Assembly: GCA_015068865.1 (NCBI GenBank)
Contig: SVJT01000003.1
Span: forward strand, 1-37,003
Source of the DNA: Oscillospiraceae bacterium
Lineage (GTDB): Bacteria; Bacillota; Clostridia; UBA1381; UBA9506
Length of the DNA stretch: 37,003 nt
Direction of reading: 5' to 3'
A program made the translations under genes and the position numbers. This document shows, piece by piece, positions 9,370-18,777 of this stretch. Each line of letters begins with the position of its first letter. Position 1 is the stretch's first letter. The notes beneath the pieces were generated by a model that was given only the letters and a program-made list of their open reading frames with translations, had not been told where the DNA came from and searched no databases.

Positions 9370-12081
9370 TTATTTATAGATAATCATTCTTCTCGGGTCA
9401 CCGTAACGACGCCAGATGATCCCCTTTGTATAATCCCCTCCGCAGGTGAGGTAATCACGGATCTGGTAAGCAGTCGCAGGAGATACTTCATTCTTCACAC
9501 TATCATAAACAATGGCCTTTTTAAACACACTGTTTCTTGACAGAAGAACTAAGAACATATCTTCAGCATTTGCCCAGCTTTCACAAGGAACCAACGTTGT
9601 TGTGATATAGCTTCCGTCATACTGATAAACATTTAATCTTGTAGCATACATGCTTTCATTGGGGTGCCACATCTTGTTAATGTCACCATCATCGTTTGTG
9701 CCTAAGAATGTATCCGTTGAATAGTCATAAACTGCTTCAATCTTGGAAATCTCACCTTTAGAGTTTGTTGCAAAGCGGAAAATATCACCCTGATCCAGGC
9801 TGTGTGTTGTTACGTCATCATTAGATACGCTAACTCTGGTTAAATCAACACTGGAGTCAAGTGCTTTTGTGAGCACAGTACCTGCATCGGAATAGCGAAT
9901 CATTGTTGTGGGCTCGCCTTCTAAATTCAGGCCAACAACTTGTTCTAAGAACAAGTGAATTTGTGTTTCTTCAGGAATGCTAATTTTCTCTTTGCCGTTT
10001 TCCATTGAAATTTGTTTCACAATGAATTCGAAAGCCATGGTATTGGGGTCTGTTTTATATGCTTTACCAAAAACACTGGTGTTGCCGGAGGTCGCCAATG
10101 TGAAAGAGCCATAGAGCTCGTGAGATGCAGATGCATCTAAAATACCTTGATTGTTATAAGGAGCCTGCATCAGAACTGATTTGCCCAATGCATACCGGGG
10201 AGTTGTGGAGGAACCCACACCAAAAGCTCTGAATGCCGGATTGTAAAGCAGTTTTGTTGTTGTACCGTCATAAGCAAGGTAAAGACCAATCTGACCTTCT
10301 CTCTTGGGACCAACCAGGTCGATCGTGGTAATTTCCGCTTTATCATTTGTTTTAAAGCGTAAGGGCTGAGGAATAAAGGTTCCGGTTGCAGGAACAACAC
10401 CCTCACCGTCTTTATAAAAATGCTTCAGCGCATCTTTCGGATTTTTACATCTGATGCCGTCAATCACACAGTTATCTGCAATGTCAAAGTATTCAACCAA
10501 GCCCAGCTGTGTGTAAACTTTCAGCGTAACATCATCGCCTAATGCCTTCTCTACTTTCTCAGCAATGGCAATACCAAAGGAGAAATCAGACATATAGTTG
10601 CTGTATGTTACTGCCCAGGCGATTTTGCCAAAATGATTGAGTTTGAATGTATAGGTGCCGCCAACTTCACAGGGGGTAATCTTTGTATTGGCTACATAAT
10701 CATTAAAGACTTTTGCATATTCATACTTTGTTTCGCCAACAGTTAAATAGGTCTTATTATCATTTTCAATGCCCTTTACCATACCTGTTTCTGATTTGTT
10801 ACTCCGGTAAATAACAGCCTTTTTGTTTGTTGCGTCTTTTAAAACTGTGATAACATCATCTGCTGAAATGTCAATGAGCTGGAGTTTTTCACCGGTAGCA
10901 CTGTCATAAAAATCAATGGCATCATATTTGCTGAAATCAAGTGCTGTATCATATTTAGGATAAATTTTATTGTTTTGAGTATCAACTGCAGCAACAACAT
11001 AATCAACATAATTCAAAATGCTGACAACGTCATATTTACCGTCGTTGTTATTGTCAACAAAGTTAACCTCGCCCTGGTCGGGAACGGAAACAAAGCTTGT
11101 GCCTTCTGCACTGACTCCGTTATACAGAACAATGGCACCTGAGGTAGAAATTGTCTCTGTATCACCATCCTCATCTAAATATGTATAAACTCTTTTTGAA
11201 TAGCTTACAATATCGTCTGACGGAATGGTGAGAACTTCGTTTCTGAAGGGAGCAATAAAGAGAGTTTCTCTGTCTGCGCTATCTCCTTTATAATAGGCCT
11301 TCACTCTGTAGCCAAGGTACTCAGTACCCTTGCTGCCGCTTACACTATAGCCAACCCGGTTTATATTAATTATATTGCCTGCTGTTGCATTATCGTTGCT
11401 CAGCGCACCATATTTTGTTGCTGTCACAACACCATCTGCAACATAAATATCATGATATTCAGCTAACAATGTGTCGCCCTTTTCGTATAACACACCGCCA
11501 TTATCGCCTACGCCGGCTTCTATGATAACATTTGTCTCTAAACTGTTATCAATTAAGCGGTACATCATTTCTCTGCTGATGGTTCCATCCTCATTTTTGC
11601 TGATTCCGGAAAGAATCTTCGCTCTTTGCGCTGCCTCCATAAATGCCGCATCGCTATTACCTTTCATCATGGCATCGTAGCCTAAAAGATTAACCATCGC
11701 TTTAACAGCTTCAACATATGTAAGTTCGTTTGTCGGAGCAAAAAGACCCTCTTCGTTTGACATGAAGCCTAAGATGATTGCTGCGTTAATATAACCTGCT
11801 TCATAATAATCAGAAGATACGTCATAGGAATAATCAGTGTCAAAGTAGCCATATGCCAAGGTGTCTGCATCTGCAAGTTTGACCAAAATTTCTGCATATT
11901 CAGCACGGCTTACTTTACCTGCCGGATCCTGATTGATAGATGCTTCATCTAAAATCCCGATTTCCGCGAGGAACTGTATACTTGCCGGTTGAGTACTGTT
12001 TTCTTTTGCCATCGCTACTCCCGATACCGGAATCAGCATTAATGCAAGCAAAAGAGCTATCAGTCGTCTACAATGTTTCAT
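9370..12081 (-). CDS. Large secreted SLH-domain protein (N-terminal SLH)
   Basis: 903 aa, signal peptide, N-terminal SLH-like repeats (QFLAEIGILDEASINQDPAGKVSRAEYAEILVKLA; YINAAIILGFMSNEEGLFAPTNELTYVEAVKAMVNLLGYDA). Confidence 0.8.
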   Translation of the reverse strand: MKHCRRLIALLLALMLIPVSGVAMAKENSTQPASIQFLAEIGILDEASINQDPAGKVSRAEYAEILVKLADADTLAYGYFDTDYSYDVSSDYYEAGYINAAIILGFMSNEEGLFAPTNELTYVEAVKAMVNLLGYDAMMKGNSDAAFMEAAQRAKILSGISKNEDGTISREMMYRLIDNSLETNVIIEAGVGDNGGVLYEKGDTLLAEYHDIYVADGVVTATKYGALSNDNATAGNIININRVGYSVSGSKGTEYLGYRVKAYYKGDSADRETLFIAPFRNEVLTIPSDDIVSYSKRVYTYLDEDGDTETISTSGAIVLYNGVSAEGTSFVSVPDQGEVNFVDNNNDGKYDVVSILNYVDYVVAAVDTQNNKIYPKYDTALDFSKYDAIDFYDSATGEKLQLIDISADDVITVLKDATNKKAVIYRSNKSETGMVKGIENDNKTYLTVGETKYEYAKVFNDYVANTKITPCEVGGTYTFKLNHFGKIAWAVTYSNYMSDFSFGIAIAEKVEKALGDDVTLKVYTQLGLVEYFDIADNCVIDGIRCKNPKDALKHFYKDGEGVVPATGTFIPQPLRFKTNDKAEITTIDLVGPKREGQIGLYLAYDGTTTKLLYNPAFRAFGVGSSTTPRYALGKSVLMQAPYNNQGILDASASHELYGSFTLATSGNTSVFGKAYKTDPNTMAFEFIVKQISMENGKEKISIPEETQIHLFLEQVVGLNLEGEPTTMIRYSDAGTVLTKALDSSVDLTRVSVSNDDVTTHSLDQGDIFRFATNSKGEISKIEAVYDYSTDTFLGTNDDGDINKMWHPNESMYATRLNVYQYDGSYITTTLVPCESWANAEDMFLVLLSRNSVFKKAIVYDSVKNEVSPATAYQIRDYLTCGGDYTKGIIWRRYGDPRRMIIYK

Positions 12082-13808
12082 TATACTTCTCCTTTCTGTA
12101 TAATCGCATAAATGATTTTAGCAAGTTCTGCTCTGGTTATGGTCTTTTTAGGAGCAAACTGGTTATCGCCAACGCCGCCTAAAATATTCAGTTTCTTAAG
12201 TGAATAGATAGCCTCTTTAGCATAGTCTGCCATTTCACCATCATCAGCAAACTCTTCTGCTTCCATTTCAGGCATTTCTACTGTATCCTTTATCAATCTG
12301 TATATCATTGTTGCTGCATCTTCACGTGTAACGGCAACGCCTACACCAAATGCATCGCCCATACCTTTAATGATACCGTTTGAATACATATTGTTAACAT
12401 ATGAATAATACCAGGCTTCTTTATCTACATCTGCAAATTCAGGCAACTGTTCTTCGCCGTTACCTACTTTGAAGCCAAGGCTCAAAACTTTTGCCAGTTC
12501 TTCTCTTTTGAGAACATCATTGGGATAAAACTTACCGGGTTCTTTTCCGCTGATGACCTTCATTTCTGCAAGCGCTTCAATCGCATCCTTTGCCCAAGAT
12601 ACATTTTCAATATCAGAAAAAGCTGATGTGAGTGGAACCGGAGTTACAGTTGTATCAGGTCTGATTGCCACTGTACCGCCGCCACCACCGCCGCCAATAT
12701 TCGGCACAACCGGCGGAGCGACTACCGCAAAGGAAATATTGCTGTTGATTCTCTGAACAAAGTCAGTAACTGTGGTGGCACCAGATGCCAGATTCCACAA
12801 AGCTTTCTGATTTGTCGCATTTTCATAGTTTGCATCTAAACCGTGATTCGTTTTTAAGTAGTTTATAACCTTTCCAATAATCTGACCAACTTCGCCGTCT
12901 GTTGAAGCATTGGAAATAACACTCATAAACATTGCATCTGAAAATTTGTCAGCCAGTGCATCTTTATCTACATTTGTCTGAATTGATGCATTGAAGCCGG
13001 TAATCATATCGCTGATATTGGTTGCTGTATTATAAGGTTCTTTTGCAAACAGCTCCGTGTAGCATTCCAAAGATGCAATGCCAAGTTCTGCTGCCTTTGT
13101 TTTCATTGTGTTAATCTGATCCGTTTCGCTCATGGATAAAAATGATTCTACGAAAGCTGTTTTATTAAAGATATTCCATACATCAGCTTTCGTCTCAGTG
13201 CCATCCATTGCACAGAATTTGTATGCAAGATAGTCATAAAAGATATCCTTCTGTGCTGGTGTCATCTGATTGTACACGCTGTAATTGTCTGCTGAAGAAA
13301 GTCCTAATACTTCTTCGCCTTTCAAACCATCAAACTCAGTATCCGTAAAGAGCTTCTTGGTTCTGGCTACTGCAGTATCGCCATAGGTCATACCGGACAG
13401 TTCAAGAATCAGATTATTAACTGATGTTGTGGGAGCAAAGGGAATAGATTTCTCAAACTTTTTGTTAGCACGGGGAACATCTGCCGTAAAGGTATAAAAG
13501 CCTGCTCCACCGGCAATTTCAAAGCTGAAAATCGCATTGCCGTCTGCACCAACAGTTTTCTGAGCTGCGCCTGCCAAAACACTCTCCAGTGAACCGCCGG
13601 CTAAATTTGATGCTGATTTGCCGGGTCTGTAGAGCATTGCCATTACATCATAGCCTGCGTAGCCGGTGCCAACATCTACTGTAAATGTTATAGTGTCTCC
13701 CACCGGAGAAATGGTGACTGCTTCTTCCGTGTTGGCAAATACAACAGCTGTTAAGGAGTTGACTGCAATCAGCACAGAAATCACTAAAATTGATATTAGT
13801 TTTTTCAT
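12081..13808 (-). CDS. Secreted SLH-domain protein (three C-terminal SLH domains)
   Basis: Signal peptide MKKLISILVISVLIAVNSLTAVVFA; Gly7 linker; SLH repeats SAFSDIENVSWAKDAIEALAEMKVISGKEPGKFYPNDVLKREELAKVL..., PEFADVDKEAWYYSYVNNMYSNGIIKGM..., EAIYSLKKLNILGGVGDNQFAPKKTITRAELAKIIYAII. Start moved from 13892 to the ATG at 13808. Confidence 0.92.
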   Translation of the reverse strand: MKKLISILVISVLIAVNSLTAVVFANTEEAVTISPVGDTITFTVDVGTGYAGYDVMAMLYRPGKSASNLAGGSLESVLAGAAQKTVGADGNAIFSFEIAGGAGFYTFTADVPRANKKFEKSIPFAPTTSVNNLILELSGMTYGDTAVARTKKLFTDTEFDGLKGEEVLGLSSADNYSVYNQMTPAQKDIFYDYLAYKFCAMDGTETKADVWNIFNKTAFVESFLSMSETDQINTMKTKAAELGIASLECYTELFAKEPYNTATNISDMITGFNASIQTNVDKDALADKFSDAMFMSVISNASTDGEVGQIIGKVINYLKTNHGLDANYENATNQKALWNLASGATTVTDFVQRINSNISFAVVAPPVVPNIGGGGGGGTVAIRPDTTVTPVPLTSAFSDIENVSWAKDAIEALAEMKVISGKEPGKFYPNDVLKREELAKVLSLGFKVGNGEEQLPEFADVDKEAWYYSYVNNMYSNGIIKGMGDAFGVGVAVTREDAATMIYRLIKDTVEMPEMEAEEFADDGEMADYAKEAIYSLKKLNILGGVGDNQFAPKKTITRAELAKIIYAIIQKGEV

Positions 13809-13827
13809 AAAAAACCCTCCTCTATTA

Positions 13828-14739
13828 TTAGAATAATGAAATTTCTTTTGATACTTTTTTAGATACCCAGTTGGTGAACATAACCATTGCAAAGCCGACT
13901 ATTGACTGATAAAAACCTGCAGCAGCCGTTGCACCCATATCACCGAGTCCCGTCATACCGTTATAGATATATGTATCAAGAGTACTCGTTACCGAGTATA
14001 ACATACCGGAGTTTTTCGTAATAATATAATGCAGACCAAAATCACTTCGGAGTACGGAACCCATATTCATAATAAAGAGGATAACCAATGTGGGTTTCAG
14101 CATAGGAATGGTGATTTTTGTAATTGTTTGCCACCAGGTAGCGCCATCAATTTTTGCCGCTTCATAATACTCTAAATCAAAGCCTCGTATGGTTGAATAA
14201 TAAATGATACTGTTAAAGCCAACATTTTTCCACATTGACAAAATAATCAATATGAATGGCCAGACTTTTGGCTCCGCATACCAGTTGACCGCCTCGCCAC
14301 CAAAGGATTTGATTATATTGTTGAATACACCTTTATCTACACTGAGCAATCCGAAAACAAAATAGGAAATGACAACCCAGGATAAAAAGTGAGGTAAAAG
14401 AACAATCGTCTGATTAACTCTGCTGACTTTCGTTTTACCAAGCATATCGAACACAATTGCAAGAGATACAGCCAAAATAATACCTAAGAAAATACCACCG
14501 ACACTGTATAAAATTGTGTTTCTTGTAATTATGTAAGCGTCTGAGGTGTTGAACAAATACTCAAAGTTTTTAAATCCGACCCACGGGCTGCCAAAAATAC
14601 CGTCAACATAATTATAATCTTTAAAAGCAATGATGACTCCGAACATAGGAAGATAATGGAAAATGATAAACCATATGAAGCATGGTGCTGCCATTATCAA
14701 AAGCGGAAAATTTGCTTTAACATCTTTTAAAAATTTCAT
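13828..14739 (-). CDS. Carbohydrate ABC transporter permease (LplB-like)
   Basis: 303 aa, ICLPxxxW-type start (AAPCFIWFIIFHYLPMFGVIIAFKDYN), EAAKIDGATWWQTITKITIPMLKPTLVILFIMNMG motif. Confidence 0.95.
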   Translation of the reverse strand: MKFLKDVKANFPLLIMAAPCFIWFIIFHYLPMFGVIIAFKDYNYVDGIFGSPWVGFKNFEYLFNTSDAYIITRNTILYSVGGIFLGIILAVSLAIVFDMLGKTKVSRVNQTIVLLPHFLSWVVISYFVFGLLSVDKGVFNNIIKSFGGEAVNWYAEPKVWPFILIILSMWKNVGFNSIIYYSTIRGFDLEYYEAAKIDGATWWQTITKITIPMLKPTLVILFIMNMGSVLRSDFGLHYIITKNSGMLYSVTSTLDTYIYNGMTGLGDMGATAAAGFYQSIVGFAMVMFTNWVSKKVSKEISLF

Positions 14740-14765
14740 ACCCTAATTTTCTCCTTTTATTAATA

Positions 14766-16973
14766 CTAATTTGCTTTTTCCAAATCTACCGAAGCCCCAA
14801 GAGGAACCAATCCATCACGATCATTCCATAAAAACAATTTGATGCTTTGAACCTTTTCGTCAATATCAGAAATTCTGTAGATTTTATAACCATCTTCACC
14901 GAAGGCTATACTGCCTTCAAATATGTTATGAACAAAGGCTAACCGTTTGCCGTCATCCGTATATCCGGCTGCAAAAACAACAGCATTTGCCATGTCGCCC
15001 GACAAGTTCTGATATGAAAATCTGACTGTTATATCTTCGCTGAACGCTTCACTATTCATCAAACCTGTCGTATTGTCAAACACATGAAAACTTGTAACAA
15101 AGTCACTCTCTATTTGTGTATAGTAATCATGGTCATAATTAATTTCAGGATAAACATTTACAGGCGTTTCTACCCAATAGCCGTTCTCTGCAATGCTCCA
15201 GTCATTTTCTATAATTTTACCTTGCGGGAAAGTTATTTCTGTTCCCGAAATTTCAAAAGTCGGTGTGCTTTTTTCTTTACAAAATGATTCAATTGTGTAA
15301 ACAGCTGCACCGTTTTCGTCAGTTAATTCTAAATTCGGCGTAATGCGCCAGATGTTTCTTCCATTGGCCTTCATACCGGTCAGGATGAAATCTGTATTCC
15401 AGGAATCCAGGCTTTCCGTCAGAATTTCTCTGTCAGGATATCCTGCCATAACATCCAGTTCTTCTAGACAAGCATTCAGCTTTTCCGCCTGCCCTATAAC
15501 ATAGTCATCCGCCTCATCATTATATCTTGGACCCCAGTAAAGAAAAACATCAGGATTCAAAAGACCAACATGGAAAACCATTTCATAATAATATGGCGTC
15601 CGTCCAAAATAGCTTTTTATTTTATAGGTATAACTTCCATCATCGTTTTGTTTCTCAATATCTCGGTAATCATAATTCGCAACCCATGGCATAAATCCGT
15701 TGTCCTCTGACAAGGTTATCCCTCTGGCACGGTTTACGTCATATTTTAACAGTGTATAGGCATCTCGTAAGTAATTCCCATCTGCATCCAGGTTTGCAAA
15801 CTGCAGATACTGTTTTTTAGAGTTGGCATTTAGCGTACCATATAAGGAAGAGGACGAATGGGTTCCTGCATAGGAGCCTTTTCCTGCTTTATAGCCATCA
15901 TGACCGTTGGAGGATATCATATGTGAACGTTCTCCCGCAGCATGACCATAAGCCGAGCTCTTTGCATCGGGATAATATTTTTTGACAACGTCAAACACGG
16001 CTTCATTCAAATAAGCTACTCTTTTATTGGTAATAACTGAATTCCACTTAAGTGAATTCACCGACCACGGTGATGCATAAAGATTATACAGCTCCGTCTC
16101 CGCATTATCAGAAAACTCAAAATTTCTTTCAACTAACTGAGGTCTTATCTCTGTAGCATATCGCGGATCGCTTTCAATGGCTTTAAACGGCTCGTATCGT
16201 TCTCCACCCGCATTTGTAATGTTGATTGACTTTGTTCTCAGATTGGAGGCATCCATCGGTGTAGGCTCAAAGTCACACACAACACCGTCCACCTGTCCGC
16301 CAATTTCCTTAAAGCTTGCAAAAAAGCTTTCCATATAACCTTTTAGCTCACTTACATCCCACCATAAGTAATTTTCGCTTTCATCATTAATAATACTGAT
16401 GAGTTTCTGCCAAACGATCATATATCGTCTGCCGACCGGGAAGTTTTCAAAATAAGCTTTTGCTTTTTCTGCCGATGCTTTAATTTTTTCTTCGTTGATT
16501 ACCCTTTTTGTGACATCGTTTTCCGTCACCTCATCACAGCAGTCAGAAAGCTTGATTCTATAGAACGGGAAAATATAGTCACTTTGATAATCGCCTGACC
16601 AGCTTGTTGCAAAAAACTGAGGATTAACCCTTGAAACATCATACGTTATATCATGACAGTTTGACATCCTGAGCGTATGATTCCCGGTACCCTCCGGAAT
16701 ATAGAAGCTTTCAGAAATTTCTCCGTTTTCATCCGCTGTAACTTGACCGATATAGCCTATGGAGCCTACATTAATATCATCATTTTCTCCGCTTCCGGGC
16801 TTAAAAAATAAAATAGCAACCTTAGCTCCTGAAACGGATTTCGCATTAACATTTACAATGACTCCATCGTCTTTTATCAGCACCGTGTTGTTTTGTGCAG
16901 CTTCTGTTTCAAACTGCATAAAACCCAGGGCGAGCAAAAATATACAGGTCATACACAAGATTTTTTTAAGCAT
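14766..16973 (-). CDS. Secreted protein of unassigned family (putative glycoside-hydrolase-like) with C-terminal beta-sandwich module
   Basis: Signal peptide MLKKILCMTCIFLLALGFMQFETEAA; paralog of 1591..3369; C-term SIKLFLWNDRDGLVPL. GGAGAAGG upstream of ATG 16973; ORF extends to 17000. Confidence 0.8.
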   Translation of the reverse strand: MLKKILCMTCIFLLALGFMQFETEAAQNNTVLIKDDGVIVNVNAKSVSGAKVAILFFKPGSGENDDINVGSIGYIGQVTADENGEISESFYIPEGTGNHTLRMSNCHDITYDVSRVNPQFFATSWSGDYQSDYIFPFYRIKLSDCCDEVTENDVTKRVINEEKIKASAEKAKAYFENFPVGRRYMIVWQKLISIINDESENYLWWDVSELKGYMESFFASFKEIGGQVDGVVCDFEPTPMDASNLRTKSINITNAGGERYEPFKAIESDPRYATEIRPQLVERNFEFSDNAETELYNLYASPWSVNSLKWNSVITNKRVAYLNEAVFDVVKKYYPDAKSSAYGHAAGERSHMISSNGHDGYKAGKGSYAGTHSSSSLYGTLNANSKKQYLQFANLDADGNYLRDAYTLLKYDVNRARGITLSEDNGFMPWVANYDYRDIEKQNDDGSYTYKIKSYFGRTPYYYEMVFHVGLLNPDVFLYWGPRYNDEADDYVIGQAEKLNACLEELDVMAGYPDREILTESLDSWNTDFILTGMKANGRNIWRITPNLELTDENGAAVYTIESFCKEKSTPTFEISGTEITFPQGKIIENDWSIAENGYWVETPVNVYPEINYDHDYYTQIESDFVTSFHVFDNTTGLMNSEAFSEDITVRFSYQNLSGDMANAVVFAAGYTDDGKRLAFVHNIFEGSIAFGEDGYKIYRISDIDEKVQSIKLFLWNDRDGLVPLGASVDLEKAN

Positions 16974-18777
16974 CCTTCTCCTCCATTCCTTCATCTTCAA
17001 TTACCGGAAGTTTAAGCACTGCCATTGTTCCTCCGCTTTCACTATCCTGATAACTCAATCCGTATTGTTCACCAAACTTTATCTTGATTCGTCCATTCAC
17101 ATTTTTAATTCCGATTTTTTCTTTAGAAAAAACGCTGCTATCGCCTGCAATATATCGGTTAAGCAATTCCGTGTCACAGCCGAAGCCATTATCCGATACA
17201 CAAATGACCAAATGCTCTTGTTTGATTACCGCATTGATTGTAAGCTGGTTTTGACCTTCCGGCTTAATCGCATGAATGATAAAATTTTCAACAAGAGGCT
17301 GAACAACAAATTTGGGAATCAGAAGATTTTGTATCTCATCATCCATTTCCATTTTAAAAACGAATTTATCTTTATGGCGCATTTCCTGTAGTTTCAAATA
17401 CCCCAAAATAAACTTCATTTCCTCACGCAGGCTGATTAAATCATCCGTTTGCTTTACACTATAGCGAAATCCGTTTGACAGCACATCAATCATCTCGGCT
17501 ATTTCATCTTCGCCTTTATCCAAAGCCATCCAGGAAATAGAATCAAGAGCATTATACAGAAAATGCGGATTAATCTGTGCGCCAAGAACCTTCATTTCCA
17601 TTTCTTTTTCTTTTTTCGCACTGTTTTCAGTTTCTTTTAAGAGATGATTTATCTTTCCAAGCATTAAAGAGAACCCTTTGTACAGTTCTTTTATTTCTAC
17701 CGTATTCCATCGGCTCCCCTTGGGCATTCTGTTTTTTTCGCCACCAAACTCTGCCATTGTTTTGCTTAATTCAACAATTGGGCAGGAAAGATAATTTGCC
17801 ATAATATTTGCAAAGAAGATTAAAACAGCCAGAGCTATAATGACAATTAAAAAAACGTATTGCAGCATATTAGAGAACTTTGCAGATACATATTGAGTTT
17901 CAACAAAGGAAAATATGTTTATACCAAAGTTCATCGGATACGAATTCGAAAGAAAACTTTCACCGTCAATCTTTATTTTCGTGAATTTTTTATGACTCAA
18001 AATCGTGTCCGTATAGTCTAAAAGCCTTGCATCTTCTATAAAATCGGCTCCGCAAATAACGTTTTTATCTTCATCAACGATTGCCAGATGCACAGCATCT
18101 TCCATGTTTTTGCTGTTATACTTCAAAAGCAATTCTTTAAGATTCAGTTCAATAATATTAATGCCTAAAATAGTTCGATCGTAAGAAACATTATCATAAA
18201 TCACCTGAGCAAAAAATATACTGTCAGGAAATGTTTCATCATAAAAAGAGACGATATTTTCTCCCAGATACTCTTGTTTGACATTTGTAATTTCCTCTAT
18301 AGTTTTAGAGCTTTTATACATATACGTCTCATATTTCTCAAATGCGTCTATATCTGTAAATTCTAAAACATATTTTGCAAAAGGAGCATTGGCGTTAACT
18401 AAAAATTTAGGAGTGACAATACTTGTTGAATCTGAAAAATATACATCAAAGAGTCTCTTATATTCCTGTTTTACCTCTTCTGCCGCAAAAACCAACTCCG
18501 TTGTTGACTGATAATCCTGTTTAATCTGCCTGACGATGTTTTCATCAAAGCTTATCTGATCGTTAAACCGCTGTATGTCAGACATTATATTCTCAATTTC
18601 TGTAGTACAGTTTTTTATATTAAAATCAATTTCATCAATGACAAACTCCGTCATTCTGCTATAAAAAAAGGTATACATAACAGAACCAATGATGATGGTT
18701 GATAAAAGCACAAAACAAACCAAAAAGATAAACAGTTGCTGTTTAATACTCAGTTTCATCCTCATGCCCCTTTTCAT
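16966..18777 (-). CDS. YesM-like sensor histidine kinase
   Basis: 603 aa; two TM segments flanking a sensor domain, HAMP-like region, INPHFLYNALDSISWMAL histidine box, C-terminal ATPase with DNGFGCD. Confidence 0.95.
   Translation of the reverse strand: MKRGMRMKLSIKQQLFIFLVCFVLLSTIIIGSVMYTFFYSRMTEFVIDEIDFNIKNCTTEIENIMSDIQRFNDQISFDENIVRQIKQDYQSTTELVFAAEEVKQEYKRLFDVYFSDSTSIVTPKFLVNANAPFAKYVLEFTDIDAFEKYETYMYKSSKTIEEITNVKQEYLGENIVSFYDETFPDSIFFAQVIYDNVSYDRTILGINIIELNLKELLLKYNSKNMEDAVHLAIVDEDKNVICGADFIEDARLLDYTDTILSHKKFTKIKIDGESFLSNSYPMNFGINIFSFVETQYVSAKFSNMLQYVFLIVIIALAVLIFFANIMANYLSCPIVELSKTMAEFGGEKNRMPKGSRWNTVEIKELYKGFSLMLGKINHLLKETENSAKKEKEMEMKVLGAQINPHFLYNALDSISWMALDKGEDEIAEMIDVLSNGFRYSVKQTDDLISLREEMKFILGYLKLQEMRHKDKFVFKMEMDDEIQNLLIPKFVVQPLVENFIIHAIKPEGQNQLTINAVIKQEHLVICVSDNGFGCDTELLNRYIAGDSSVFSKEKIGIKNVNGRIKIKFGEQYGLSYQDSESGGTMAVLKLPVIEDEGMEEKDA

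Noticed and set aside
12660-12710. Possible tandem repeat (GCCACCACCGCC...)
   Set aside because: Simply encodes the Gly7 linker of the 603-aa SLH protein, not an independent repeat.
16759-17391. 210-aa plus-strand ORF
   Set aside because: Lies antisense across the ends of two well-supported minus-strand genes (GH-like 744-aa and YesM-like kinase); no RBS or family resemblance; shadow ORF.
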